Shown here: in pieces, positions 27,056-35,113 of the stretch | Numbering within the stretch: position 1 is the first letter of the stretch | Layout of the letters: the number at the start of each line of letters is the position of its first letter | From: Thermoleophilia bacterium | GTDB lineage: Bacteria; Actinomycetota; Thermoleophilia; Solirubrobacterales; 70-9 | Assembly: GCA_016649615.1 (NCBI GenBank) | Contig: JAENXK010000009.1 | Location: 1 to 37,178 of the forward strand | Direction of reading: 5' to 3' | DNA: 37,178 bases | Notes under the pieces: generated by a model | Database searches by the model: none | Seen by the model: only the letters and a program-made list of their open reading frames with translations | What the model was told of the DNA's origin: nothing | Made by a program: the position numbers and the translations under genes

Positions 27056-28953
27056 TTGCCTTCGTCCTCGTCGACCACCTCGGCGTCGATCACTTCCTCT
27101 TCGTCATCGCCGCCCCCGCCGGCACCGTCTTCGGAGCCGGCAGCCTGGGCCTCCGCCTGGGCGGATTCGTAGACCTGCTCGGAGACCTTGTGGAAGGCCG
27201 CCTGGAGTTCATCGGTCTTTGCCTTGATCGCTTCAGCGTCATCGGACTCGAGTGAATCCCTGACCTCCTTGATCGCCGCTTCGATCTCGGACTTGCTCGC
27301 CTCGTCGACTTTGTCGCCGAGCTCGGAGAGTTGCTTTTCCGAGTTGTAGGCGGCGTTCTCGCCGACGTTGCGGGCCTCGGCCAGCTCACGCTGCTGACGG
27401 TCTTCGTCGGCGTGGGACTCGGCGTCGGAGACCATGTCCTTGATCTCTTCCTCGGAGAGCCCGGAGCCGGCCTTGATCTCGATCTTCTGTTCCTTGCCGG
27501 TCCCGAGGTCCTTGGCTCCGACCGAGAGGATGCCGTTGGCGTCGATGTCGAAAGTGACCTCGATCTGGGGCATGCCACGCGGGGCCGGCGGGATTCCGGT
27601 CAGCTGGAACTTGCCGAGGCTCTTGTTGTAGGCAGCCATCTCGCGCTCGCCCTGGAGGACGTGGATCTCGACCGAGGGCTGATTGTCCTCGGCGGTCGAG
27701 AAGACCTCCGACTTGCGGCTCGGGATGGTCGTATTGCGCTCGATCAGCTTGGTCATGACGCCACCCTTGGTTTCGATCCCCAAGGTGAGCGGGGTCACGT
27801 CGAGCAGCAGCACGTCCTTGACGTCACCGGCCAGAACCCCGGCCTGGATTGCCGCGCCTACTGACACGACCTCGTCCGGGTTGACCCCCTGGTGGGGCTC
27901 CTTGCCGGTCAGCTCGGTCACCTTCTCGCGGACCGCGGGCATCCGGGTCATGCCGCCGACCAGGACCACGTGGTCGATGCTCGAATCGCCCGCATCGTCG
28001 ATCGCCTGCTTGACCGGAGCGACGACGCGGTCGATCAGGTCCGAGGTCAGCTCGTTCAGCTTGGCCCGGGTCAGCTTGACGTCGAGGTGTTTGGGCTGGC
28101 CTTCGACGGCGGTGATGAACGGGATGTTGATCTGGGTCTCCTGAGTCGAGGAGAGCTCGATCTTTGCTTTCTCGGCCTGTTCGTAGAGCCGCTGAAGCGA
28201 GTTCTTGTCTTCGCTCAGGTCGACTCCCTGGTCCTTCTTGAACTCGGCCACCAGCCACTCGACGATCGCCTTGTCGAAGTTGTCGCCGCCCAGGTGGTTG
28301 TCACCGGCGGTTGACTTGACTTCGAAGACGCCGTCACCGATTTCGAGCACTGAAACGTCGAATGTGCCACCGCCGAGGTCGAAAACGAGGATCGTCTGGT
28401 CGGTGTTTTCCTTGTCGAGACCGTAGGCGAGGGAGGCCGCGGTCGGTTCGTTGATGATCCGCTTGACCTCGAGACCGGCGATCTTGCCGGCATCTTTGGT
28501 CGCCTGGCGCTGGTCGTCGTTGAAGTAGGCCGGGACCGTGATCACGGCCGAGTCGACCGTCTCGCCGAGCTTCGCTTCGGCGTCGGACTTCAGCTTCTGC
28601 AGGATCATCGCGCTGATCTCGGGCGGCGAGTACTGCTTGCCGCGGGCGTCGACCCGGACGTCGCCGTTGGGGCCGGCTTCGACCTTGTACGGGATCATCG
28701 TCTCTTCTTCCTTTACTTCGGCCTCTTTGCGGCCCATGAAGCGCTTGATCGAGAAGATCGTGTTTTCCGGGTTCATCACCGCCTGCCGCTTGGCAACGGT
28801 GCCGACCAGGCGTTCATCCTTGTCGTTGAAGGCGACTACCGAAGGGGTCGTGCGACCGCCTTCCGAGTTTTCAAGTACGTCCGGCTCCCCGCCTTCGAGA
28901 ATCGCGACACAAGAGTTGGTCGTGCCGAGGTCAATTCCAATCGTTTTTCCCAC
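27052..28953 (-). CDS. dnaK: DnaK (Hsp70) chaperone
   Basis: DnaK is the ATP-dependent Hsp70 chaperone. The 633-residue protein starts [21 protein letters not shown] with the first phosphate loop. It carries [43 protein letters not shown] and [13 protein letters not shown] in the nucleotide-binding domain, the interdomain linker [16 protein letters not shown], and the beta substrate-binding domain and helical lid. The end is an acidic tail, here [14 protein letters not shown] in place of the E. coli EEVKD. It starts at GTG with a clear AGGAG 6 bases upstream. It is the first gene of the five-gene heat-shock operon. Confidence 0.98.
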   Translation of the reverse strand: MGKTIGIDLGTTNSCVAILEGGEPDVLENSEGGRTTPSVVAFNDKDERLVGTVAKRQAVMNPENTIFSIKRFMGRKEAEVKEEETMIPYKVEAGPNGDVRVDARGKQYSPPEISAMILQKLKSDAEAKLGETVDSAVITVPAYFNDDQRQATKDAGKIAGLEVKRIINEPTAASLAYGLDKENTDQTILVFDLGGGTFDVSVLEIGDGVFEVKSTAGDNHLGGDNFDKAIVEWLVAEFKKDQGVDLSEDKNSLQRLYEQAEKAKIELSSTQETQINIPFITAVEGQPKHLDVKLTRAKLNELTSDLIDRVVAPVKQAIDDAGDSSIDHVVLVGGMTRMPAVREKVTELTGKEPHQGVNPDEVVSVGAAIQAGVLAGDVKDVLLLDVTPLTLGIETKGGVMTKLIERNTTIPSRKSEVFSTAEDNQPSVEIHVLQGEREMAAYNKSLGKFQLTGIPPAPRGMPQIEVTFDIDANGILSVGAKDLGTGKEQKIEIKAGSGLSEEEIKDMVSDAESHADEDRQQRELAEARNVGENAAYNSEKQLSELGDKVDEASKSEIEAAIKEVRDSLESDDAEAIKAKTDELQAAFHKVSEQVYESAQAEAQAAGSEDGAGGGGDDEEEVIDAEVVDEDEGK

Positions 28954-28956
28954 TGT

Positions 28957-28992
28957 AATCTCCTGATATATATAGCTCTATTGACGAAAATC
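28957..28992 (-). promoter_or_regulatory. dnaK leader with possible fourU-like RNA thermometer
   Basis: The predicted 5' leader of dnaK is only ~40 bases and AU-rich. Its first bases (GAUUUUC, 28992-28986) can pair with GGAGAUU (28963-28957), which contains the core of the AGGAG ribosome-binding site (28964-28960). The helix has 7 pairs, three of them G-U, and the U stretch opposite the purines is like fourU thermometers. The 22 bases between are AU-rich. The pairing is read by eye; regulation by temperature is inference. Confidence 0.4.
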
Positions 28993-29000
28993 TAAGCGGG

Positions 29001-29029
29001 AGTATGTCAGATATGTGACGGCTTGTCAA
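29001..29029 (-). promoter_or_regulatory. Promoter of the dnaK operon
   Basis: On the minus strand TTGACA (29029-29024), a 17-base spacer and CATACT (29006-29001) form a good housekeeping-type promoter. The expected start is near 28993, about 40 bases before the dnaK GTG. An inverted repeat TGAC-N5-GTCA (29016-29028) overlaps the -35 box and could be an operator. No consensus HAIR (HspR) or CIRCE (HrcA) element is visible. Confidence 0.75.
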
Positions 29030-29057
29030 ATCAGCCGCTTTTCGCTGCACAAAGCAG

Positions 29058-29090
29058 AAAAGCCCGCCCCTCGTTGAGGGACGGGCCTTT
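29058..29090 (-). terminator. Rho-independent terminator of the secreted nuclease-family gene
   Basis: An inverted repeat with arms of 14-15 bases (AAAGGCCCGTCCCTC and GAGGGGCGGGCTTT on the minus strand, one bulge and one G-U pair) and a 3-base loop is followed by TTTTCTG. It lies 57 bases past the stop of the 29147-30379 gene and upstream of the dnaK promoter, so it insulates dnaK from readthrough. Confidence 0.82.
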
Positions 29091-29136
29091 CTTTCACTGT
29101 CTTTTGCCGAATCTGCGCCGGCCTTCTTGTGACTTC

Positions 29137-29170
29137 GGCTTGACCCTCAGTTCTTGGGCTTGACCCTCAG
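29137..29170. repeat. 14-base direct repeat at the 3' end of the nuclease-family gene
   Basis: GGCTTGACCCTCAG occurs at 29137-29150 and 29157-29170, a 20-base period. The stop codon of the gene (29147-29149) lies in the outer copy, so a 20-base duplication may have created the present stop. Confidence 0.9.
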
Positions 29171-30379
29171 CTTGCTGAAGACCCCGGCGTGATCGGAGTT
29201 CCAGAAGCCGTTGGCCGGCGTGCGACCGGTTACCGAGGCGTTGAGCTTCTTGACCCGGTTCTTCTTGTTGGTCATGATGTGGTCGATGTAGTGGTCGAAG
29301 TCGGCCTTTGCTCCGAAATTGTCGGTCAGAATGCTCGACTTGATGCAGCAGCTCATCGGATCCTGAGTGCCGCGGTCTTTCAGACCGGCCGCCTTCAGCG
29401 CGTTGTAGGCCAGGCGATCGTCGCCCTTGACCGTGTCGTCGTCGGAGTTGAGGTCGCCGACCAGAATCGCCGGCTGGTCCTCGGTCACCATCGGCCCGCC
29501 CTTGGCGACCAGCTCCTCGGCCTGGGCCTCCCGGATCGTCGGATCCCCGAACGCTTCGAGGTGTGTGTTGACGAAGCGGAAGCGGGGAGCCTTGCCTACC
29601 TTGACGTTGGCACTGACCCAGCCACGATCGACGTTGATCGGGACCCCCGAAACCACCGGCTGGTAGATCGTCTCGAAGTTGCCTCCGGCGGTCGACTTGA
29701 CCTGAATTCCGGCTCCGACCTTCTTCAGGATCGCGTCACGCATGGTCAGGCGACCGTTGATCTCGCCCCCGAGCGGTCCGGTGGCAGGGTTGTCGTCGTA
29801 ATCGGCGGGTGCCTCGAAGTCGAATTCCTGCTGGACTCTGACTATCTGGTAGCGCTTCTTGTCCTTGTTCAGCCGGTCCATCAGCTGATCGAGGAAGTCG
29901 ACGTGAACGGTGGAGGCGGTGTAGTCGCCGGTCAGCGGAGCCTGGAGATCGGTCGGTCCGGTCCGCCAGAGGGCGACTTCCTGGAGACCGATCAGATCCG
30001 GCGACTTGGAGAGGATTTCATCGGAAAGGCCCTTTGAACGGGTCGCGAAGTCGTTGGTGTCGACGTTCCGCAGAAGCTGCCCGTTCTCCGCAATGAATTC
30101 AGGAAACCCGGGGGCTTCGATCGCCGGGGTGAGGTCGGTTCCGAGGTAGAGGTTCCGGGTCATCACCTTATGCGTCTGCTGCTTCTTCTTGGCCTTCTTC
30201 TTTTTCTTCTTGGCCTTCTTCTTCGCCTGCTTGGAGTTCTTGTGGTGAGACGCGTCTGCCGGGGAAGCGGCAATCGTGGTGAACGCGAAGGCCGCGGCGA
30301 AGGTCAGGACCAGGGCCGCAAAGATCAGAGAAAGACGACGGCTGGCAATGCCGGCACCCGGGTTACGCGTCAAAAACAT
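29147..30379 (-). CDS. Secreted endonuclease/exonuclease/phosphatase-family protein
   Basis: This 410-residue protein has an N-terminal signal sequence (hydrophobic stretch about 16-36, cleavage probably near ADA at 41-43), then a Lys-rich patch (about 50-67). The catalytic domain follows, with MTRNLYLG, LIGLQEVALW (Mg-binding Glu), VNTHLEAFG, LVGDLNSDDD, YIDHIMTN and NSDHAGV. These are the classic metal- and phosphate-binding motifs of the EEP superfamily (DNase I, exonuclease III, sphingomyelinase, inositol phosphatases). Nuclease and phosphodiesterase activity cannot be told apart by reading. GGAGAG precedes the ATG. A 14-base direct repeat at its 3' end overlaps the stop codon. Confidence 0.88.
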   Translation of the reverse strand: MFLTRNPGAGIASRRLSLIFAALVLTFAAAFAFTTIAASPADASHHKNSKQAKKKAKKKKKKAKKKQQTHKVMTRNLYLGTDLTPAIEAPGFPEFIAENGQLLRNVDTNDFATRSKGLSDEILSKSPDLIGLQEVALWRTGPTDLQAPLTGDYTASTVHVDFLDQLMDRLNKDKKRYQIVRVQQEFDFEAPADYDDNPATGPLGGEINGRLTMRDAILKKVGAGIQVKSTAGGNFETIYQPVVSGVPINVDRGWVSANVKVGKAPRFRFVNTHLEAFGDPTIREAQAEELVAKGGPMVTEDQPAILVGDLNSDDDTVKGDDRLAYNALKAAGLKDRGTQDPMSCCIKSSILTDNFGAKADFDHYIDHIMTNKKNRVKKLNASVTGRTPANGFWNSDHAGVFSKLRVKPKN

Positions 30380-30571
30380 GAACTCTCCATTCGGTCAGAA
30401 GTTGAGGCGGTCAGGGTTGCCTCGAACAGGCGACCGAAGACCGGTGTTCCGTGGGTCTGCCACGGTGCGACTACAGCATAAACCCGCTTCCCGTGCTCAA
30501 GTAGCGCTCAGAGCACCATGCGCGGACCGGACGCCTGCTGCTGCAGGACCGGTCCCGGCCGGACTTCCCGC

Positions 30572-30991
30572 TCAGCCGCGGCCGGCGGTCTGGGCGACGA
30601 ATTCGGCCACCTCTTCGGCGCCCGATCCGACCACTATGTCGGCCGGCATCTGGCCCGGCACGGTCGGATCATCCAGTCCGTTGTGGATCGCATTGAGGAC
30701 CTGGGTGCGGGTTGCCTCTATCTGGCCCTCGGAACCCTCACCGGTCGGCGTGCCGGCCGGGGCCAGCCGCTGGTCGAGATTCGGGCCGAAGTCACCTTCG
30801 GTGCCGGCTGCGTAGAGGGTGTGGCAGTTGCCGCAACTCCCCTGAAACAGCGACTGGCCGGTTTTGAGGTTGGCCGGTACCTCGAGGCGGCCCGTTTCAG
30901 AATCGCCTTCCTTCAGGAAAACCCAAGCGGGTACGACCACGGCCAGCAGGACCAGGACGAGACCGAAGATGACGAATGGCTTCTTACTCAT
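30572..30991 (-). CDS. Membrane-anchored class I cytochrome c
   Basis: This 139-residue protein starts with an uncleaved-looking signal anchor (about 6-26, FVIFGLVLVLLAVVVPAWVF) and has one heme-c site, CGNCH at 53-57. GDFGPNLDQRL and the probable distal ligand M115 (PGQMPADIV) follow. It is thus a small mono-heme electron carrier on the outer face of the membrane. No oxidase, reductase or maturation gene is adjacent, so the partner is unknown. It lies 84 bases downstream of the endonuclease III gene on the same strand. Confidence 0.92.
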   Translation of the reverse strand: MSKKPFVIFGLVLVLLAVVVPAWVFLKEGDSETGRLEVPANLKTGQSLFQGSCGNCHTLYAAGTEGDFGPNLDQRLAPAGTPTGEGSEGQIEATRTQVLNAIHNGLDDPTVPGQMPADIVVGSGAEEVAEFVAQTAGRG

Positions 30992-31075
30992 TGGACATAA
31001 AGGGGTAGCGCGAGCGCGTCGTGATACTACCTGTCAGGGCCGGTTCTTCGTGGTCGGGGTAGCTGCTCCGGTTGA

Positions 31076-31765
31076 TCATCCGGGAGCCGGCCGGGCGGGA
31101 ACGCCGCGGCCGTAGTGGCACATCCGGCGCAGCACGCATTCGCCGCAGAGCGGTAGCGGCCGGCAGAGTTCCCTCCCGTGCCGGATCAGATTCATGTGGA
31201 ATTCGTACGAGTCTCCGGGGTCGACCAGAGCCAGCAGTTCATCGTGGGCCTCCTCGGATGATGCTTTCGGCCGGAACAGGCCGAGCCGGCCACCGACCCG
31301 GTAGACGTGGACGTCAACCGGGATCTCGGGCCTGTCCCAGGTGAAAACCTGCACGCATGCGGCGGTCTTGCGGCCGACGCCCGGCAACCCGGTCAGAAAA
31401 CTCATTGCTTCATCCCGGTCGGCCGTCTCGAGCCAGTCGAGGTCCATCTCTTCGCCGATTTCTTTGAGGACCACCTTGATCCGCGGGGCCTTCTGGTTTG
31501 AGAGCCCACCCGGACGAATCGCTTCCTCGATCGCAGCGACCGGGGCCTCGCGCACGGCTTCCCAGTCGGGGAAGGTCGAAGTGAGGCCCGCGAACGCCCG
31601 GTCACGGTTGAGGTCGCTGGTCGCCTGGGAGAGGATCGTGCGCACGAGCTCGTCAATCGGCTCGCGGTGCGGCAGGTTCAGCGGGCGTCCGTACATTTCG
31701 CGCAGCCGGTCCCTGATGCGCCCGACCCTGGCTCTGGACGGGCGCTTCCAATCGGACCGCCTCAT
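31076..31765 (-). CDS. nth: Endonuclease III-like DNA glycosylase/AP lyase
   Basis: This enzyme removes oxidised pyrimidines and nicks the abasic site. I placed the start at the ATG at 31765 (229 residues, MRRSDWKRPS), which overlaps the upstream PfkB gene stop as ATGA; the open frame beyond is antiframe to that gene. The helix-hairpin-helix LPGVGRKTA has the catalytic lysine K133, and VDVHVYRVGGRLG has the catalytic aspartate D151. A 4Fe-4S cluster site follows (C201, C207, C210, C216) with C-x5-C-x2-C-x5-C spacing, one residue shorter in the first gap than E. coli Nth. MutY-type features are not seen. Confidence 0.92.
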   Translation of the reverse strand: MRRSDWKRPSRARVGRIRDRLREMYGRPLNLPHREPIDELVRTILSQATSDLNRDRAFAGLTSTFPDWEAVREAPVAAIEEAIRPGGLSNQKAPRIKVVLKEIGEEMDLDWLETADRDEAMSFLTGLPGVGRKTAACVQVFTWDRPEIPVDVHVYRVGGRLGLFRPKASSEEAHDELLALVDPGDSYEFHMNLIRHGRELCRPLPLCGECVLRRMCHYGRGVPARPAPG

Positions 31766-32670
31766 CCCTGAGCCCCCCAGAAAAGACAGCATTCGCCCGC
31801 CCGGGAGCACGCTTCCCCGAGTACCTCTCCCGCGCAGCTGAAGTCCCAGTCGAGCCGGGCGAGACCGGCGGCCAGCACCCCGGCGAACACATCGCCCGCG
31901 CCCAGCGGGCTGATCACCTCGACCGGATCGGGCTCGACCCGGGTCTCGAACGCCCCGGCGGTGATCACCGGGCCCGCCCCGTCGGTCACCACCACCAGCC
32001 GGGGGCCGGTCCCGGCGATCTCGCGCGCAGAAAGGGCGGGATCGTCGACCCCGGTGATCAGCGTGGCCTCGGAGCGGTTCATTTTGACCACGGCCGAGGA
32101 TGCGCAGAGCTCGCGGCAGTATCGGGCCGGTGTCTCGCGATTCCCCCAGCGGCTCGGCCGGAAATTCGGATCCAGGATCACCGGCACCGCGTTGGCGGCG
32201 GCGATCTCGACCGCGGTCCGGGTCACTTGCCGCTCTAGCGGCCCGACCATCGTGTTCGAACCGACCACGAGGCCCTGCGATGCCGGAATCGCCGCCTTCA
32301 GCGGCTCGAGGACGGCGGCCATCGCCGGTCCGATCCCTTGCCCGCATACCTGGAATCGAGGCTCACCTTCGCTGTCGAAGAGCGCGATCGCGACCGGGGT
32401 ATCCACCCCTTCGACCGAAATCACCGATTCGGTGTCGACGCCCTCCCGGGTCAGATCGTCGCGCAGCCAGGTTCCCCATTCGTCGTCACCTACCCCACCG
32501 ACCATGGCGGCACGGCCTCCGCTGCGGGAGATCGCCACGGCGACGTTGGCCAGTGCGCCCCCGGGATATGGCACCAGGCGTTCAGGCGGCGTCCCCGAGG
32601 CGAGCCATTGCTCGCAGATCAGGTCGACGATCACCTCGCCGAGGCAGATGATTGGCCCGGAGGAATCCAC
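31762..32670 (-). CDS. PfkB-family carbohydrate kinase
   Basis: This 302-residue protein is a ribokinase-like sugar or nucleoside kinase. It starts with IICLGEVIVDLI, has the family's sugar-binding PGGALANVAVAISRSGG (36-52) and GGVGDDEWG, and the C-terminal GAGD motif with catalytic base D260. The usual DTxGAGD is SPLGAGD here. It most resembles fructokinase-type members, but the substrate cannot be fixed by reading. The start is GTG, 50 bases from the divergent PAP2-like gene. Endonuclease III overlaps its end by 4 bases; the pairing has no evident functional logic. Confidence 0.88.
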   Translation of the reverse strand: MDSSGPIICLGEVIVDLICEQWLASGTPPERLVPYPGGALANVAVAISRSGGRAAMVGGVGDDEWGTWLRDDLTREGVDTESVISVEGVDTPVAIALFDSEGEPRFQVCGQGIGPAMAAVLEPLKAAIPASQGLVVGSNTMVGPLERQVTRTAVEIAAANAVPVILDPNFRPSRWGNRETPARYCRELCASSAVVKMNRSEATLITGVDDPALSAREIAGTGPRLVVVTDGAGPVITAGAFETRVEPDPVEVISPLGAGDVFAGVLAAGLARLDWDFSCAGEVLGEACSRAGECCLFWGAQG

Positions 32671-32706
32671 GTTGGCACGCAGCCTAAAGATTGTCGCCGG
32701 CTTGTC

Positions 32707-32712
32707 TACAAT
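32707..32712 (+). promoter_or_regulatory. -10 box of a probable leaderless promoter for the inositol-lipid locus
   Basis: TACAAT lies 8 bases before the GTG at 32721, so the transcript would begin at or within a base or two of the start codon. No Shine-Dalgarno is present. The -35 region is not convincing (CTAAAG at 17-base spacing). Confidence 0.45.
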
Positions 32713-32720
32713 AGGCAGCC

Positions 32721-33503
32721 GTGCCTGTTCCTATCGTCCGGATCGGGGAGTGGCTTCCCCGGGGCTGGCTCGACCTGTTTCGACAGCTGGCCCTCTATCT
32801 TTTTGCCGATACGAGCTACGAACTGGCTCGTGGCTTTGCCGATGGCCGGGCCAGCGTCGCCTTCGCCAACGGCGAGCGGATCATGGACGTGGAGCGTAGT
32901 TCCGGAACCTTTTTCGAACCGGCTCTCCAGGCGGCGACCCTCCCGGCCCAGTCGCTGATCGACCTGGCCAACTACATCTACCTGAACAGCCAGTTCACGA
33001 TCGCGCTCGGCTTCCTGATCTGGCTGTATCTGTTCCGCAACGAGCAGTACTACTTCTTCCGCAACATGTTCTTCGTCTCGCTGTCACTCGCCCTGGTCGG
33101 CTACATCGGCTTTCCCACGGCGCCGCCCCGGATGTTCCCCGAGTACGGCTTCGTCGACACGATCAACGCCCACTCGAGCATCAACCATGATTCGACCTGG
33201 GCCAAGCTCCTGATCAATCCTTTTGCCGCGGTCCCCTCGATGCACTGCGCGGTCGCCCTGATGATCGGTGCCACCGGTTTCAGCGTCTGCCGCAACAAGA
33301 TCGCTCGTGCCTTCTGGGCCTTCTGGCCGCTGGTCGTCACCTGGGTGGTGGTGGTCACCGCAAATCACTACTGGCTGGATGCCGCCCTGGGCTGGATGGT
33401 CGCCGGACTCTCGTTCCTGATCGCCTCGAGGGTGATCGCCGAGATCAAGCCGGAAACCTGGTCCTGGACCCGCCCGGCTGATCGCCAGGGCGCCCGGGCC
33501 TGA
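32721..33503 (+). CDS. PAP2-superfamily membrane phosphotransferase, Aur1/inositolphosphotransferase-like
   Basis: This 260-residue integral membrane protein has about five to six hydrophobic segments and three PAP2-type motifs: FPTAPPR at 131-137, the central VPSMHCA (H175), and TANHYWLD with H216 and D220. The wording of these motifs (TAPPR, PSMH, NHYWLDA) is closest to the PAP2_3 group. That group includes yeast inositol-phosphorylceramide synthase Aur1 and mycobacterial homologues, enzymes that move a phospho-headgroup between lipids outside the membrane. It begins with GTG and starts a rightward run of four genes ending in inositol-1-phosphate synthase, which supports an inositol-lipid role by context. 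Donor and acceptor are unknown; a plain lipid phosphatase remains possible. Confidence 0.85.
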   Translation: MPVPIVRIGEWLPRGWLDLFRQLALYLFADTSYELARGFADGRASVAFANGERIMDVERSSGTFFEPALQAATLPAQSLIDLANYIYLNSQFTIALGFLIWLYLFRNEQYYFFRNMFFVSLSLALVGYIGFPTAPPRMFPEYGFVDTINAHSSINHDSTWAKLLINPFAAVPSMHCAVALMIGATGFSVCRNKIARAFWAFWPLVVTWVVVVTANHYWLDAALGWMVAGLSFLIASRVIAEIKPETWSWTRPADRQGARA

Positions 33504-33514
33504 CCGGGAAGGAC

Positions 33515-35104
33515 GTGCGAGAGCGTCACATCCCCTGGGGGCCGCTCACCGGTCCTCTGCTCGTGGTCGGCGCACTCGCCCTGATCTACCTCGTCACGGC
33601 GCCACTCAGCGCCGACCACGCCGCCCAGACGTTCCGGACCGAGCTCTACGAGCTGTCCGGCCCCGCGGTCTGGAACAACTACTGGTTCGGCGGTCACTAT
33701 CTGCCGACCTACAGCCTGCTTGCGCCGGCGGTCGGCGCCTGGATCGGATTCCGTCTCATGGGGGTGCTCGCGGTGATCGGGACCGTCGCTTTCTTCACCC
33801 TGATCGTGCGACGAGAATGGGGCGAACGGGCACAGGCCGGAGCGATCTGGTTTTCGGTGGCGGCCACGGTCAGCCTCTTCTCCGGCCGCCTGACATTCGC
33901 CCTGGGGGTCTTCCTGGCGATGGCCACGGTCTTTGCCGCGCAAAGGAGCAAGAGAACCGTCTCGCTGCTGCTCGCCGGCTCGGTCGGCCTGGCCAGTCCG
34001 GTCGCGGCGCTCTTTCTGGCCTGTTGCGGACTCAGCCATTACATCGCCCGTCGTCCCGATCGCCGGGGTCTGGAGCTTGCGGCGGTCACTTTCGCCGTTG
34101 CCGGAATCGTCGCCCTGCTCTTCCCTGGCGGAGGAGACGAGCCGTACGTCCTGAGCAGTTTCCTCCCGGCGTTCGGGCTGACCCTGGCCGCCGCTGCGCT
34201 GGTCCCCCCTGACCAGAGGCTGGTCCGGATCGGCCTGATCGTCTACGCGGCCGCGATGCTCGCATCGTTCGTGATCGCGACTCCGATGGGCGGCAACGTG
34301 AACCGGCTCGGCGTGTTGCTGACCGGACCGCTCCTGCTGTGCGCCGTCTGGGGCCGCTGGGACTCGTTCGGGTTTAACCGGCGGGCCGCTCTGGTCCTGC
34401 TCGTCCCGCTGATCGCCTACTGGCAGATCGCTCCCGTTGTCCGAGATCTCAAGCTGGTCGGCGGCGAGCCGGAGGTCGCGGCCTCCTATTACGACCCGGT
34501 ATCGAGCGAGCTCGGGCCGCGGCTCGACGCGAAGCCGGCCAGGGTCGAAGTCCTGCCGCTGGCCAGCCACTGGGAGTCGGCCAGGGTAGCCCCCGGCTTG
34601 GCGCTCGCCCGTGGCTGGGAGCGCCAGACGGACAGGCACCTGAACCCGCTCTTCTACAGGGACCGGCTCGACCCCGACCGGTATCGCCGCTGGCTCGACC
34701 GGCTCGCGGTCGGCTACGTCGCGGTGCCCGCGGCCGAACTCGATTACGCGGCCGAAACCGAGGCAGGCCTGATCGCTTCCGGCCTGCCTTACCTGAGGGA
34801 GATCCCGGCCGGGTCGGACTGGCGCCTTTACCGCGTTCTGAATCCGGCGCCGATGGTCGAACGGCCGGGCCGGCTGACGCACTTCAACACGGACGGGTTC
34901 ACGGTCACCGCCCCACGCGCGGGAGTGTTCGAGGTCCGAATCCGGAACACGCCCTACTGGAAGGTGGTCGGGGGCTTCGGATGCGTCGCCGGCACCCCGG
35001 AGGGCTGGACCAGGGTCTCGATGAAAGGCCCGGGCTCGATCCGGGTCAGGGCCGACTTCAGTCCCGGCGCCCGCTTCGGCCGCGACCGCAACTGCCGCGT
35101 ATAG
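33515..35104 (+). CDS. Polytopic membrane protein, GT-C glycosyltransferase-like
   Basis: This 529-residue protein has about nine or ten hydrophobic segments in its first ~330 residues and a soluble C-terminal region (about 335-529). The first external loop holds an Asp (D34 in LSADHAAQ) followed by WNNYWFGGHYLPTYSLLAP. This arrangement resembles GT-C glycosyltransferases, which use polyprenyl-phosphate sugars outside the membrane; this is a topological likeness, not a firm family match. The C-terminal part ends in a beta-rich segment with two cysteines (FGCVAG and RNCRV) that could form a disulfide. The start is GTG with GGGAAGGA just upstream, 11 bases after the PAP2-like gene. Confidence 0.78.
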   Translation: MRERHIPWGPLTGPLLVVGALALIYLVTAPLSADHAAQTFRTELYELSGPAVWNNYWFGGHYLPTYSLLAPAVGAWIGFRLMGVLAVIGTVAFFTLIVRREWGERAQAGAIWFSVAATVSLFSGRLTFALGVFLAMATVFAAQRSKRTVSLLLAGSVGLASPVAALFLACCGLSHYIARRPDRRGLELAAVTFAVAGIVALLFPGGGDEPYVLSSFLPAFGLTLAAAALVPPDQRLVRIGLIVYAAAMLASFVIATPMGGNVNRLGVLLTGPLLLCAVWGRWDSFGFNRRAALVLLVPLIAYWQIAPVVRDLKLVGGEPEVAASYYDPVSSELGPRLDAKPARVEVLPLASHWESARVAPGLALARGWERQTDRHLNPLFYRDRLDPDRYRRWLDRLAVGYVAVPAAELDYAAETEAGLIASGLPYLREIPAGSDWRLYRVLNPAPMVERPGRLTHFNTDGFTVTAPRAGVFEVRIRNTPYWKVVGGFGCVAGTPEGWTRVSMKGPGSIRVRADFSPGARFGRDRNCRV

Positions 35105-35113
35105 GCTGCTGCC

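Noticed and set aside
28954-29146. HAIR or CIRCE operator upstream of dnaK
   Set aside because: Neither consensus, nor a close match with the right arm spacing, is present on reading both strands.
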